Shown: in pieces, positions 1 through 6,681 of the stretch
Layout: each line of letters begins with the position of its first letter
How positions within the stretch are numbered: position 1 is the stretch's first letter
NCBI GenBank assembly: GCA_018062515.1
Contig: JAGOSC010000066.1
Location: 1 to 11,498, forward strand
DNA length: 11,498 nt
Direction of reading: 5' to 3'
Source of the DNA: Candidatus Omnitrophota bacterium
GTDB lineage: Bacteria > Omnitrophota > Gorgyraeia > Zapsychrales > Zapsychraceae
Program-made: the position numbers and the translations under genes
The notes under the pieces: model-generated
The model's database searches: none
Seen by the model: only the letters and a program-made list of their open reading frames with translations
Told to the model about the DNA's origin: nothing

Positions 1-810
1 CTGTTTCCCCTTTAATGGACCGGTGCAAATGAGACGCTCAGAAAGTTTATTCTTTTCAAAATCTGTTTTTATTTCTTCCAATGATGGGCCTCCGCCTACG
101 ACGAGAAAATAAGCCTTAGAATTTTTCTTTAGGAATTCTGTAACGGCCTTGGCTAAAAAGGGAATATTTTTCTCCGGCGCTACTCTTCCAATGATCCCGA
201 CAACAAAAGCATTTTGCGGAATATTAAAGAATTTACGGAAAGTTTTTCCATCACCTTTTTCAAAATCATCCAGGTAAATTCCAGTCGGTAAAACCTCTAT
301 CGGTGTTTTTACGCCTCTCCCAATCAATAAATCGGCAACACTTTGGCTTGGCGCAATCACCCGATCGCATAAATCCGCGTATCCTTTAGCTAATCTTTTC
401 ACAAACGTCTTCATTGCTTTTGAATCGCCCGGAATATAATGGGTATTTTCCTCATATAGCGTGTGGTTCGTAAAGACGATAGGGACGTTAAATCTCGCTG
501 AAGCTCTTAACGCCGTATCACCCACCAAAAAAGGATGATGGGCATGGATGATATCCGGTTTAAAATTCTCGAGTGTAGAATTAAGGTTTGTCGACATAGG
601 AAGCTCGACGGAAAAATCAGTGTGATTAAAATTCTGAATAGCTGGAACACGAAAAACATCTTTTTCTTTCAGAGGAGTATTCTCAAATTGAGGCGCAATA
701 ATTAAAACTTTGTGCCCGCGCTTACGGTATTCTTTGGAAAATATCTCAATGGACTTCTCTAAACCTCCCATAATAGGTTTATACGTGTTGGTCATCATAA
801 CAATATTCAT
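1..810 (-). CDS. GT4-family glycosyltransferase, C-terminus cut by window edge
   Basis: The first 270 residues are visible and the frame is still open at base 1. It is a GT-B fold, GT4-type retaining glycosyltransferase that would move a sugar from a nucleotide-sugar donor at the cytoplasmic face. Visible family features are the N-terminal MGGLEKS glycine loop (residues 14-20), DIIHAHHPF (86-94), HTLYEENTHYI (116-126) and the start of the C-terminal donor-binding domain at GIIGRVAPEKNIPF (205-218). The HTLYE...HYI segment resembles diacylglycerol glucosyltransferases that make membrane glycolipids, so a lipid acceptor is possible but not shown. The ATG at 810 has an AAGGAGT ribosome site 5-11 bases upstream. 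It begins 14 bp after the TVP38-like gene and is surely co-transcribed with it. Other acceptors (exopolysaccharide, sterol, protein) cannot be excluded. The missing part should hold the donor-binding E-x7-E motif. Confidence 0.9.
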   Translation of the reverse strand, partial: MNIVMMTNTYKPIMGGLEKSIEIFSKEYRKRGHKVLIIAPQFENTPLKEKDVFRVPAIQNFNHTDFSVELPMSTNLNSTLENFKPDIIHAHHPFLVGDTALRASARFNVPIVFTNHTLYEENTHYIPGDSKAMKTFVKRLAKGYADLCDRVIAPSQSVADLLIGRGVKTPIEVLPTGIYLDDFEKGDGKTFRKFFNIPQNAFVVGIIGRVAPEKNIPFLAKAVTEFLKKNSKAYFLVVGGGPSLEEIKTDFEKNKLSERLICTGPLKGKQ

Positions 811-824
811 TTAAACTCCTTATT

Positions 825-1493
825 TCATTTCTGACAACTTACTTTTTTCCGCAATAATAAATACATTCCCACCGACAAAAGGACAGGTATCAATATTTTC
901 CACCATTCGCTCGGATTTTTAAACACGTCCAAAAATGAATCTCCGAAATAAATCATTATCATCTTCCCGGGCAGTAAACCTAAAAAAGTCGCTAATATGT
1001 ACTTGCTGAACTTTATCTTTGTTAGTCCGAACGCCAAATTTTGTATATCAAGCGCGACGTTGGGAATTAGACGTATCAGAAAAACGCACATAAAAGCGTT
1101 GGCTTCCATCCGGTCATCCAATTTTTTCATCCGTTCCCCGACGATGTTTCGTATCGTATCATGAGCGACGTAACGTGCCGCAAAAAACTCCCAAGCCGCA
1201 CAAATAACATCAGCTAGCATGATAAATACTAAGCCGGTCCAACCCCAAATTGCGCCAGCTGCCAAAGTAAACAATGTCGACGGCAATAAAATAAAAGGTC
1301 GGAGCTGATAGAGCGCAATGAAGGCAATCGGTGACCACACGCCGTATGAATTGATCTGCGACTTGAGATCATCCATAGTAAATGCCGAAAAATCTATGTT
1401 CATATGGCGGATAACAATAAACGTGAACACTAGAAAGACAAAGACAATTAATATTTTTAATCCATGCTTTTTAACTATACTTGCGGTATTCAT
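825..1493 (-). CDS. TVP38/TMEM64 (DedA-like, SNARE-associated Golgi) family membrane protein
   Basis: A 222-residue integral inner-membrane protein of the VTT/DedA superfamily, whose members are implicated in lipid scrambling and membrane homeostasis. Residues about 13-30 form the first hydrophobic helix. The family core follows: RPFILLPSTLFTLAAGAIWG, a re-entrant-loop segment, then a second conserved block RLIPNVALDIQNLAFG and the FLGLLPGKMIMIYFGDS segment typical of TVP38 proteins. The last helix is about residues 198-215, followed by a basic tail. Length is normal for the family. The start at 1493 has GAAGG upstream, overlapping the end of the preceding glycosidase-like gene (18 bp between its stop and this ATG). 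An out-of-frame ATG 8 bases earlier meets a stop at once, supporting the chosen start. Its position between a glycosidase-like protein and a glycosyltransferase fits envelope lipid or glycan handling; the substrate is unknown. Confidence 0.93.
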   Translation of the reverse strand: MNTASIVKKHGLKILIVFVFLVFTFIVIRHMNIDFSAFTMDDLKSQINSYGVWSPIAFIALYQLRPFILLPSTLFTLAAGAIWGWTGLVFIMLADVICAAWEFFAARYVAHDTIRNIVGERMKKLDDRMEANAFMCVFLIRLIPNVALDIQNLAFGLTKIKFSKYILATFLGLLPGKMIMIYFGDSFLDVFKNPSEWWKILIPVLLSVGMYLLLRKKVSCQK

Positions 1494-1511
1494 TGATCCA
1501 TTGTACCTTCT

Positions 1512-3794
1512 TTATTTCAAAAAATCATTTTTAAACACGAACGGATCTTTTATTTTGATTGACCCTTTTTTTCCATTATTCTTAAATGGAGATTTTTTAA
1601 GGTCCGGGAAATTAATTTCAATAGTGGGTTCTTGATTATGCCATTTGGCGTCCCATTCAACAATAATTCCTTCGGGATGAGCTTTTAGTTTTAATGAGAT
1701 CTCGCCGTATATAGTTGACGTCGGACCAAAAGATATTGTATCCGCCTGCCTTAGCCATTCGACAGGGATGCCTGAACATAGAATTAATTTACCTTCTTTT
1801 TCTTCTTCTCTGACAAAACAATTGCGGATCATCATCAACCATTCCGCCGCCCCCCAGGCGTGCTGTCCATCGCCCATACAACCGCCCTTGGTTATTGGAT
1901 GAACCGCTTCGGGCCATTGACCGGTGGGCGATGCTAAATCCGCGATACCTTTCATCAACCGAAAATATCTTTTATCACCCGCCCTTAATAAAATCTGAGC
2001 AATATGTAAAGTTAGATATGGATTAATCCCCGAATGGCTCATATCGTGAAAAAAACCATTATGGACTAAACAATGATCAATTAAATAATTAGCGGTTTCC
2101 AGTAACCGATAGTCATTAGCGCTTTTGTACTGTAAAGGATATCCTGCGACTAAAGTCCCAATGGAAGCACTGTCTAATCGACGGTACGGCGAAGATGGCA
2201 TGGCGGCCTGCTGGGTATTTTTCTCGACTTTATTTAAACTTTCTTCAATACAAGCGGAAAATCTTCTCACCTCTTTAAGTAAAGTTCTCGAAAATTTCTT
2301 ATCACCATACTGATCAAAAAGGTAGGCAGCTCCCTTTAAACCTTCTAGGCACCAAAAATCATCCCAATAATAATAGTCATTCGGGCCAAAATGTTCGGCG
2401 CTAAAACCCGCAGGCATTAGTCCATCGTGTATTTTGTCAGAATGCTCGGAAAGCCGCTTGTGCATGATCCATTTAGCGCCTTTATGGATCATCTTTTTCC
2501 AATTATCTTTTGGCTTCTGATTGGTCATTTGACAATACTTGTGAATAAGCCATAAGACCTGGCCATTTGAATCCCACTCACCTTCTTGTGATTCGAAATA
2601 ACCGGAAAGCATTTGTCTTTTTTCAAACTGATCAATAATGCGCTCCGCCCGTTTATGAAATCCACAGCAAAGTAGAGTATAAGTAATAAAAACAGCGTCG
2701 CGAAACCAAAATCGTTTGTACGTGTACGGACCGGCGTACACATCTTGAGCGGTATGAATCAAAAGCGTGCGCGTCGATGCATCGAATAAAAATTTAAATT
2801 TCTCGTCGGGTATCTGCACTTGACAAGCGCCCTTAAGACATTCTGCCCATGTCTGAGGCGAAGCTACAGGTTTTTTCGCGATTAATGTTTTTACTTGCAA
2901 GGGAATAGTAATAATCAATTCTTTCTTTTTTTCCGCGCCTAATGGAAATATCGCCGCCGCGCTGCTCATTTCGTGGGAACAATGGATATCAGTTTTTATA
3001 TCCTTTTTGTATAGACGATGATAAACGTCTCCACTTTCATAATTCGAAAAAGCATAACGTTCCGGTGAAGCATTAAAGTAAATTTCATGAAACTTATCTA
3101 CTTTCCAGCCAGATTTTCCTTCGAGCTGGGCTATATCTTTAACTAAGCTCACTCCTTCAGGGTTATATGGCCGCAGCGAAATCACCAGGCTATCATCGAT
3201 ATTTCCCTCTGCCACAACGTGAATGCGGCACGTCGGAAATTCCCCTTCTATTGTCATATCAACACGTGAGATTAAATGCATAGATCCGTTAGAAATTTCC
3301 GTGACGATACAGTTATTTTCCAAACTCAAAGACTGTTTAGCCGTCTTCATCCGTGACGGAATTAAATTCTCGCTTCTTTCATTCGTAATCCACGCATCAA
3401 TCGACCAACTGTCCCAGAAAGGAGTGACCAAGCCGCGAGGATCAACCAGAGGAGTCTCCTCGACATCCGGTTGACCTGCGGCGGTCCAATTTCGATGGGT
3501 TAAATTGATGTGGGTTAGGGAAAAGGATCTAGGAATGAAGGAAGAATCGTGAGGATCAAACTGTTTATTGACCCAGAAAGGCCATACCCAGTCTAAATTG
3601 TGTTGTATAACCTGCGCGTTAATCAAACCTCTCGCGTGTAAAACAGCCGCAGCCCGAACGAGTTCCGACGGAGTAAGAACCTCGGAAGGTTGAGCAAAGC
3701 GGCTCAATTTGGCAATTAAAGCGATGGGATCTAAGTAACCATGAACACGTGCTAAACGTCGGATAATATGTTTCCACAAAAATTTATTGAACAT
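1512..3794 (-). CDS. Large (alpha/alpha)6 six-hairpin glycosidase-like protein (glucoamylase/debranching type), substrate unknown
   Basis: A 760-residue protein without a signal peptide, hence probably cytoplasmic. The N-terminal half (about 60-335) looks like a beta-rich domain with a conserved-looking block NLDWVWPFWVNKQFDP (66-81) and SFSLTHINLTHRNW (90-103). The C-terminal half (about 336-660) carries features of six-hairpin glycosidases such as GH15, GH63 and amylo-1,6-glucosidases: FRDAV (364-368), GYFESQEGEWDSNGQ (398-412), YYYWDDFW (474-481), TGQWPEAVHP (624-633) and GDGQHAWGAAEW (641-652). E406 in GEWD and E629 in WPEAV are reasonable catalytic-acid and base candidates by analogy, not proven. 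A small beta-rich tail ends the protein. The ATG at 3794 follows an AGAGGGA ribosome site. It heads a three-gene unit with the TVP38-like and GT4 genes. It could hydrolyse an alpha-glucan or cellular glycan, or be a catalytically altered relative; I cannot name the EC activity. Confidence 0.78.
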   Translation of the reverse strand: MFNKFLWKHIIRRLARVHGYLDPIALIAKLSRFAQPSEVLTPSELVRAAAVLHARGLINAQVIQHNLDWVWPFWVNKQFDPHDSSFIPRSFSLTHINLTHRNWTAAGQPDVEETPLVDPRGLVTPFWDSWSIDAWITNERSENLIPSRMKTAKQSLSLENNCIVTEISNGSMHLISRVDMTIEGEFPTCRIHVVAEGNIDDSLVISLRPYNPEGVSLVKDIAQLEGKSGWKVDKFHEIYFNASPERYAFSNYESGDVYHRLYKKDIKTDIHCSHEMSSAAAIFPLGAEKKKELIITIPLQVKTLIAKKPVASPQTWAECLKGACQVQIPDEKFKFLFDASTRTLLIHTAQDVYAGPYTYKRFWFRDAVFITYTLLCCGFHKRAERIIDQFEKRQMLSGYFESQEGEWDSNGQVLWLIHKYCQMTNQKPKDNWKKMIHKGAKWIMHKRLSEHSDKIHDGLMPAGFSAEHFGPNDYYYWDDFWCLEGLKGAAYLFDQYGDKKFSRTLLKEVRRFSACIEESLNKVEKNTQQAAMPSSPYRRLDSASIGTLVAGYPLQYKSANDYRLLETANYLIDHCLVHNGFFHDMSHSGINPYLTLHIAQILLRAGDKRYFRLMKGIADLASPTGQWPEAVHPITKGGCMGDGQHAWGAAEWLMMIRNCFVREEEKEGKLILCSGIPVEWLRQADTISFGPTSTIYGEISLKLKAHPEGIIVEWDAKWHNQEPTIEINFPDLKKSPFKNNGKKGSIKIKDPFVFKNDFLK

Positions 3795-3841
3795 GCTTCG
3801 TCCCTCTAATTTTGGGAATCGCCACGTGTTTCTCGACGAAA

Positions 3842-3870
3842 TTTATATATTTTTTATTTTTCTTTGACAG
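3842..3870 (-). promoter_or_regulatory. Predicted sigma-70-type promoter for the glycosidase-TVP38-GT4 unit
   Basis: On the minus strand CTGTCA (3870-3865) and TATAAA (3847-3842) are separated by exactly 17 bp of A-rich sequence. The predicted transcript start near 3835 leaves about 40 nt of leader before the glycosidase ATG at 3794. The element sits in the 91-bp gap after the PRC-barrel gene. It does not contain the shared TCCTAC / ATCRG-N6-CYGAT element found at three other promoters in this window. Confidence 0.5.
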
Positions 3871-3885
3871 TGTATCCTCCCAAAT

Positions 3886-4494
3886 TTATTTTAGTACCTC
3901 AAATTTACCGGCCACGACCTCGTCTATGTCTGGACGAGCAATAATATTTTTCTTAGAAAGATCGACGTGTATTTTTCCGCTCTGCCAATCAATTCTTTTA
4001 ATATGATTTCTGGGAATCAACACCTCTTTGCCCGGCCAACCATTGCGTACAGCCACCAGAATAAACTGTATTTTCCATATCTTGTCGTCCACAATAAAAT
4101 CCTGAACGTGACCAAATTCGCTGTCATTCGCCTGAATGTGATATCCCATGGTTTTATTAGCACTCCTTAATCGAATATCCTCTTTATGATTAACGAGTGT
4201 TGTCAGTAGATTTTCTTTAGATAAAGGTTTGTGCATATCTGCAGTGATAAAATTTTTATTTAACTGCTCACCAAATAATAGATGAAAAGTTCTGTTTTTA
4301 TCATCCGCACTACCCCAAAGGTCTGACGGAGGAATCAATACTTCCCGTCTTTTCCAATAACCTAGTCCTATATCTCCAACTAAATAACTAATAGCCCAAT
4401 CGTCATCATGAAAATAAAAATCCTTAATCTTTCCAATATTTTCTCCACTTCTTCTAATTTTGTATCCGCTGATTCCTTTTAAACTTCTTAGCAT
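3886..4494 (-). CDS. Double PRC-barrel domain protein
   Basis: A 202-residue soluble protein made of two PRC-barrel beta domains. The first spans about residues 4-75 (LKGISGYKIRRSGENIGKI, then DWAISYLVGDIG and REVLIPPSDL) and the second about 114-195 (MGYHIQANDSEFGHVQDF, then WKIQFILVAV and KEVLIPRNHI). PRC barrels are small adaptor folds known from RimM, photosynthetic reaction-centre H subunits and many stress-linked bacterial proteins of unknown role; this tandem form resembles the last group. No signal peptide or membrane helix is present. The ATG at 4494 is preceded by a strong AGGAGG (4503-4508). The promoter region upstream carries the compound element shared with two other genes here, so it is probably regulated with them. 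Biochemical function is not predictable from sequence. Confidence 0.92.
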   Translation of the reverse strand: MLRSLKGISGYKIRRSGENIGKIKDFYFHDDDWAISYLVGDIGLGYWKRREVLIPPSDLWGSADDKNRTFHLLFGEQLNKNFITADMHKPLSKENLLTTLVNHKEDIRLRSANKTMGYHIQANDSEFGHVQDFIVDDKIWKIQFILVAVRNGWPGKEVLIPRNHIKRIDWQSGKIHVDLSKKNIIARPDIDEVVAGKFEVLK

Positions 4495-4519
4495 ATGTTG
4501 ATCCTCCTATCTGTTACTT

Positions 4520-4607
4520 ATTCTAAACATATTCATATTTTCATCTATCAGCTTAAGCTGATAATAAAGTAGGATTTACGAGACCTTGCTGTAAGAATCA
4601 TCTGACA
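4520..4607 (-). promoter_or_regulatory. Compound promoter element, copy 1 (PRC-barrel gene)
   Basis: Reading the minus strand: a GacA-like palindrome (4607-4590; plus-strand TGTAAG-AATCAT-CTGACA, 11 of 12 consensus half-site bases), then TCCTAC (4574-4569), 6 nt, the inverted repeat ATCAG-CTTAAG-CTGAT (4562-4547), 21 nt and a TAGAAT -10-like hexamer (4525-4520). With flanking bases the inverted repeat is a perfect 18-bp palindrome (4546-4563). No good -35 is present, and the inverted repeat centres about 35 bp upstream of the -10 downstream edge, as for class II activator sites. The predicted transcript start near 4513 leaves about 19 nt containing AGGAGG before the PRC ATG. Confidence 0.6.
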
Positions 4608-4720
4608 AAATTTGTGGATAAAAAATCACCCCTCGGATATGGAAATTGAAAATTCCATGACGCATTCGAAGTGATATTAAATTAGTCTTAAAAAATAAAG
4701 GCAAGGTTAAACGGGCGGGA

Positions 4721-4873
4721 TTATTTCTTCCTAGGGATTTTTTTGATGTTTCTTTCCTCTTCTTTCGTCGCTGTTCCCACGGTCCACGCTGGTGGGTCAC
4801 TGGCTGGAAAAGATTCCTTGAGAGTTTCATCAATTTCTTTTTCTGTAATTTTATTTTTGTTTTTAGATTTCAT
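4721..4873 (-). CDS. Small protein with ESFPASDPPAW motif (50 aa)
   Basis: A 50-residue ORF beginning MKSKNKNKITEKEIDETLK, continuing with ESFPASDPPAW (20-30) and a basic tail ending in KKIPRKK. The [DE]SFPASDPP[AS]W motif defines a widespread family of very short bacterial proteins of unknown function that often occur near stress genes. The ATG at 4873 has an AAAGGA ribosome site 5-10 nt upstream and lies 9 bp after the stop of the coiled-coil protein gene, so it is translated from the same message. The 226 bp between its stop and the PRC-barrel start hold no further gene I can support and no convincing terminator; they hold compound promoter copy 1. A longer overlapping frame on this strand (from 4833 to 4576) is not coding-like. 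The motif match is strong; the function is unknown. Confidence 0.85.
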   Translation of the reverse strand: MKSKNKNKITEKEIDETLKESFPASDPPAWTVGTATKEEERNIKKIPRKK

Positions 4874-4882
4874 ATATTCCTT

Positions 4883-5710
4883 TCAACTGCTTCCGGCCAG
4901 ACGCATAGTTTGGTTGTATGTTTGCTCAATTTCCTTAAAATTTAAATCAACATTCTTAATGGTTTTCCCAAGATTGTTTTTATTTGCTTTGTCTAATTTA
5001 TCAATATTTCCTTTAACGACCACTAATTTCCGTTCTAAGTTATTCAGATTTTCCTTAAATTCAAAAGATACATCTTTTGTGACGAGGACTTCTTTTGTCT
5101 TAAGATCTTTGATTTTTTCCGAAAAATCATTCAATTTTTGTTTAGACTCAGCCAACTTAACATCCCGTTCCAAACGATATGAAACTGTTTCTACTTTTTC
5201 TAAAGATAAAGATGCCGGCTGAAAATTATTCCGCTCATTATGTTCTTTTAGTTTATCTAATTCGTTTCGGGCTTCATTGGCTAAATCAGAGAATGCAGAG
5301 AAATCTTTCTTAAAAAGGGTGATATTTTTTTCATCCATGCCAGCGACTTTATCTTCTAATTTTCCGGTCTTTGCTACTAAATTTTTTATCCTGGTTTCGG
5401 CCTGCCAATGATAATATTTATTTCTTAAGCGTTTTAAAAAATGATCTGTTTTGATTATGAAAGTGTTGAGGCCTGCTTTTATTCGTTCCACTCCGTCCGC
5501 ACTGGACTTATTTAACCTCTCCAATTGAACAACAGTTTTATTCTTGAATTCGTTAAAATCTTGATGCCATGGATTTTCGTTTTTTATTATTTTCGATTCA
5601 GACACATTCTGCGCAATCATTTTGTTATTGGCCTGAACGTTGGAACAAACAAAAATTAATCCAATGACGGCTAGACAAGAAAAAATATATAGAACATTGG
5701 ATTCTTTCAT
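4883..5710 (-). CDS. Exported coiled-coil protein of unknown function
   Basis: A 275-residue protein with an N-terminal signal peptide: charged start, hydrophobic stretch at about 7-24, and a likely signal peptidase I site after NVQA near residue 27. The rest is almost entirely charged and helical, rich in Lys, Glu, Asn and Leu with heptad-like spacing, so it should be a long periplasmic or surface coiled coil. No enzymatic motif is visible. A tryptophan/histidine cluster (YYHWQAETR) sits near the first third. The ATG at 5710 follows AGGGGGATGAC and lies 30 bp downstream of the DUF1328 stop. The ESFPASDPPAW gene follows after 9 bp. Its partners suggest an envelope-stress role, as a periplasmic scaffold or spacer, but that rests on context only. 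Confidence 0.8.
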   Translation of the reverse strand: MKESNVLYIFSCLAVIGLIFVCSNVQANNKMIAQNVSESKIIKNENPWHQDFNEFKNKTVVQLERLNKSSADGVERIKAGLNTFIIKTDHFLKRLRNKYYHWQAETRIKNLVAKTGKLEDKVAGMDEKNITLFKKDFSAFSDLANEARNELDKLKEHNERNNFQPASLSLEKVETVSYRLERDVKLAESKQKLNDFSEKIKDLKTKEVLVTKDVSFEFKENLNNLERKLVVVKGNIDKLDKANKNNLGKTIKNVDLNFKEIEQTYNQTMRLAGSS

Positions 5711-5740
5711 GTCATCCCCCTAAGATGAACCGATTTAAAT

Positions 5741-5902
5741 CTATATACGACCTCTTCGGAAAATAAGCGAAACGACAAATAGGACTAAAAACAGAAGAAA
5801 TAATATTTTCGCGATGGAAGTAGCTGTACCGGCGATACCACCAAAACCGAATACACCAGCAATAATAGCGACGACTAAGAATGTAATAGACCAACTTAAC
5901 AT
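5741..5902 (-). CDS. DUF1328 (YtjA-like) small membrane protein, 53 aa
   Basis: The ORF starts MLSWSITFLVVAIIAG, continues VFGFGGIAGTATSIAK and ends in a second hydrophobic helix followed by FRRGRI. The order helix, FGFGGIA turn, AKILF helix is the complete DUF1328/YtjA signature at the normal length of about 53 residues. It has two transmembrane helices (about 4-22 and 30-48) and so sits in the inner membrane; the family is common near envelope and stress genes and has no assigned activity. The ATG at 5902 has a near-perfect AAGGAGGT site (5914-5907) with ideal spacing. A longer overlapping frame from 5978 to 5712 is not real: it encodes an improbable Tyr/Cys/Trp-rich peptide and ignores this ribosome site. 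Confidence 0.95.
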   Translation of the reverse strand: MLSWSITFLVVAIIAGVFGFGGIAGTATSIAKILFLLFLVLFVVSLIFRRGRI

Positions 5903-5916
5903 AGTTACCTCCTTTT

Positions 5917-6015
5917 CTATATAACAATGACCGTTCCAAATAACAAAGCGAACAAGAATAAGACGAGGATATTACCAAAGTTTTTTATCCGAGCAGGTGA
6001 CAAGGCTTCAGTCAC
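5917..6015 (-). CDS. Possible 32-aa single-TM small protein or leader peptide
   Basis: A GTG-initiated frame reads (M)TEALSPARIKNFGN and then a strongly hydrophobic segment (VLFLFALLFGTVIVI) up to a TAG at 5917. It looks like a small membrane peptide with a short cytoplasmic N-terminus and one helix at about residues 14-32. Its stop lies 14 bp before the DUF1328 ATG, and DUF1328's AAGGAGGT occupies that gap, a spacing normal within operons. Support for translation is limited: the start is GTG, the AGGGG upstream is only 3 nt away, and both lie in a 9-bp hairpin stem (5993-6019). I do not recognise a family. It could be real, a regulatory leader peptide, or chance. Confidence 0.4.
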   Translation of the reverse strand: MTEALSPARIKNFGNILVLFLFALLFGTVIVI

Positions 6016-6019
6016 CTGC
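5993..6019. repeat. Inverted repeat / RNA hairpin covering the start of the 32-aa ORF
   Basis: The arms GCAGGTGAC and GTCACCTGC pair perfectly over 9 bp with a 9-nt loop. In the minus-strand transcript the GTG start codon of the 32-aa frame lies inside the first arm, and the second arm would mask it. There is no U-tract after the stem on the minus strand (GGATAAAAAAC follows) and only a weak one on the plus strand, so a terminator is unlikely. A leader structure regulating translation fits better. Confidence 0.6.
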
Positions 6020-6038
6020 CCCTTTCATCTATGTAAAT

Positions 6039-6064
6039 CATCGGTATGGGAGATTATACCGATG
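6039..6064 (-). promoter_or_regulatory. Inverted repeat overlapping a perfect TATAAT, candidate operator/promoter (or weak terminator)
   Basis: The arms CATCGGTAT and ATACCGATG form a perfect 9-bp inverted repeat around an 8-bp centre, starting 4 bp after the stop of the 67-residue gene. On the minus strand the repeat contains TATAAT (6058-6053), although no good -35 lies 16-18 bp upstream. If it is a promoter, transcription would start near 6046 and run into the 32-aa ORF, DUF1328, the coiled-coil protein and the ESFPASDPPAW gene, with the repeat acting as an operator. Alternatively it is a stem-loop ending the upstream operon, but only ATTTAC follows the stem, which is poor for an intrinsic terminator. 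Confidence 0.45.
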
Positions 6065-6068
6065 GATG

Positions 6069-6272
6069 CTAGGCAGAATATTGCGCTGTTTTCGCCTTGC
6101 TCTCCGGTTGCGTAGTGCTGACTTTATCCGGATTATCATGTTTACCCGGCAAATTAAATTCATCATCATTAACTTCTTTAATTTCCTCTTCGGAAACGGA
6201 AGAATGCTTTTCTTTTTTTAGCGGATCTCCTTTAACTTCAGAATTCCTTTTTTTAATATTTTTATTAATCAT
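6069..6272 (-). CDS. Hydrophilic 67-aa hypothetical protein
   Basis: The protein starts MINKNIKKRNSEVKGDP, continues with a Ser/Glu-rich stretch (VSEEEIKEVNDDEF) and has no hydrophobic segment, Cys or recognisable domain. It is strongly charged and probably disordered. The ATG at 6272 is preferred over an ATG 15 bases earlier because AAAGGAGCTGAC gives it a well-placed ribosome site, whereas the earlier ATG overlaps the TGA of the receiver gene and has no such site. The gap to the receiver gene is 11 bp, so the two are co-transcribed. I do not recognise the family; a small stress-induced protein is a guess from context. Confidence 0.7.
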   Translation of the reverse strand: MINKNIKKRNSEVKGDPLKKEKHSSVSEEEIKEVNDDEFNLPGKHDNPDKVSTTQPESKAKTAQYSA

Positions 6273-6283
6273 GTCAGCTCCTT

Positions 6284-6649
6284 TCATGTCGTCACATGTT
6301 TCTCGATGACGTCTATGGCCTTATGAAACTCATTGGATTTGTCAAAGAAGTAATCCGCTCCCAAATCCAGAGCCTTTTCTCGATAAGGCTGTATGGAATA
6401 ATTAGTTAGAACTACAATGAAGGGCTTTATTCCTGTCTCCCGAATATATCTAAGGACATCAAACCCCGTTCCTTCTTTTAATTGAATGTCCACAATAATG
6501 ACGTCGGGGGAGAAGTCAACCATCCCGACCTTGACGTCATTGAAATCTTCAGCCGTCTTAAGTCTAACCGTCTTAATTTTTTCCATAAGATTTCTGGACA
6601 GTCTATCCCTTATGAATTTTGAATCATCAATAACATATACACTAGCCAT
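6284..6649 (-). CDS. Stand-alone response regulator receiver (REC) domain protein
   Basis: A 121-residue single-domain REC protein with every canonical residue: acidic pair D8-D9, phospho-acceptor D54 in VIIVDIQLKEGTG, T82 in VVLTNYS and K104 in YFFDKS. It has no output domain, so it works CheY-like or as a phosphotransfer intermediate with a histidine kinase encoded elsewhere. The ATG at 6649 is preceded by GGGGAG; an ATG 4 bases upstream is out of frame and hits TAG at its fourth codon. It lies between the csbD-like and 67-residue genes in one tight run, which suggests that signalling and effector genes are produced together. The upstream codons in frame read FADPPTRGAC, reminiscent of the ESFPASDPP motif, but no upstream start exists. 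Confidence 0.95.
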   Translation of the reverse strand: MASVYVIDDSKFIRDRLSRNLMEKIKTVRLKTAEDFNDVKVGMVDFSPDVIIVDIQLKEGTGFDVLRYIRETGIKPFIVVLTNYSIQPYREKALDLGADYFFDKSNEFHKAIDVIEKHVTT

Positions 6650-6681
6650 GCATGCTCCCCGCGTTGGTGGGTCAGCAAATC

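Noticed and set aside
4576..4833. 85-codon minus-strand frame overlapping the ESFPASDPPAW gene
   Set aside because: No ribosome site, no plausible protein character, and it overlaps the better-supported 50-residue gene and the compound promoter.
4743..5222. 159-codon plus-strand frame
   Set aside because: It is antisense to the coiled-coil and ESFPASDPPAW genes; its Phe/Ser/Leu-rich composition is what the complement of Lys/Glu-rich codons gives.
5918..5946. TTGTTA-N17-TATATA on the minus strand as the DUF1328 promoter
   Set aside because: The transcript start predicted from it, near 5911, would remove part of the AAGGAGGT ribosome site (5914-5907), so it would not give a normally translated DUF1328 message.
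5712..5978. 88-codon minus-strand frame over DUF1328
   Set aside because: It is the wrong-frame reading of the DUF1328 region, Tyr/Cys/Trp-rich, and lacks a ribosome site at its start.
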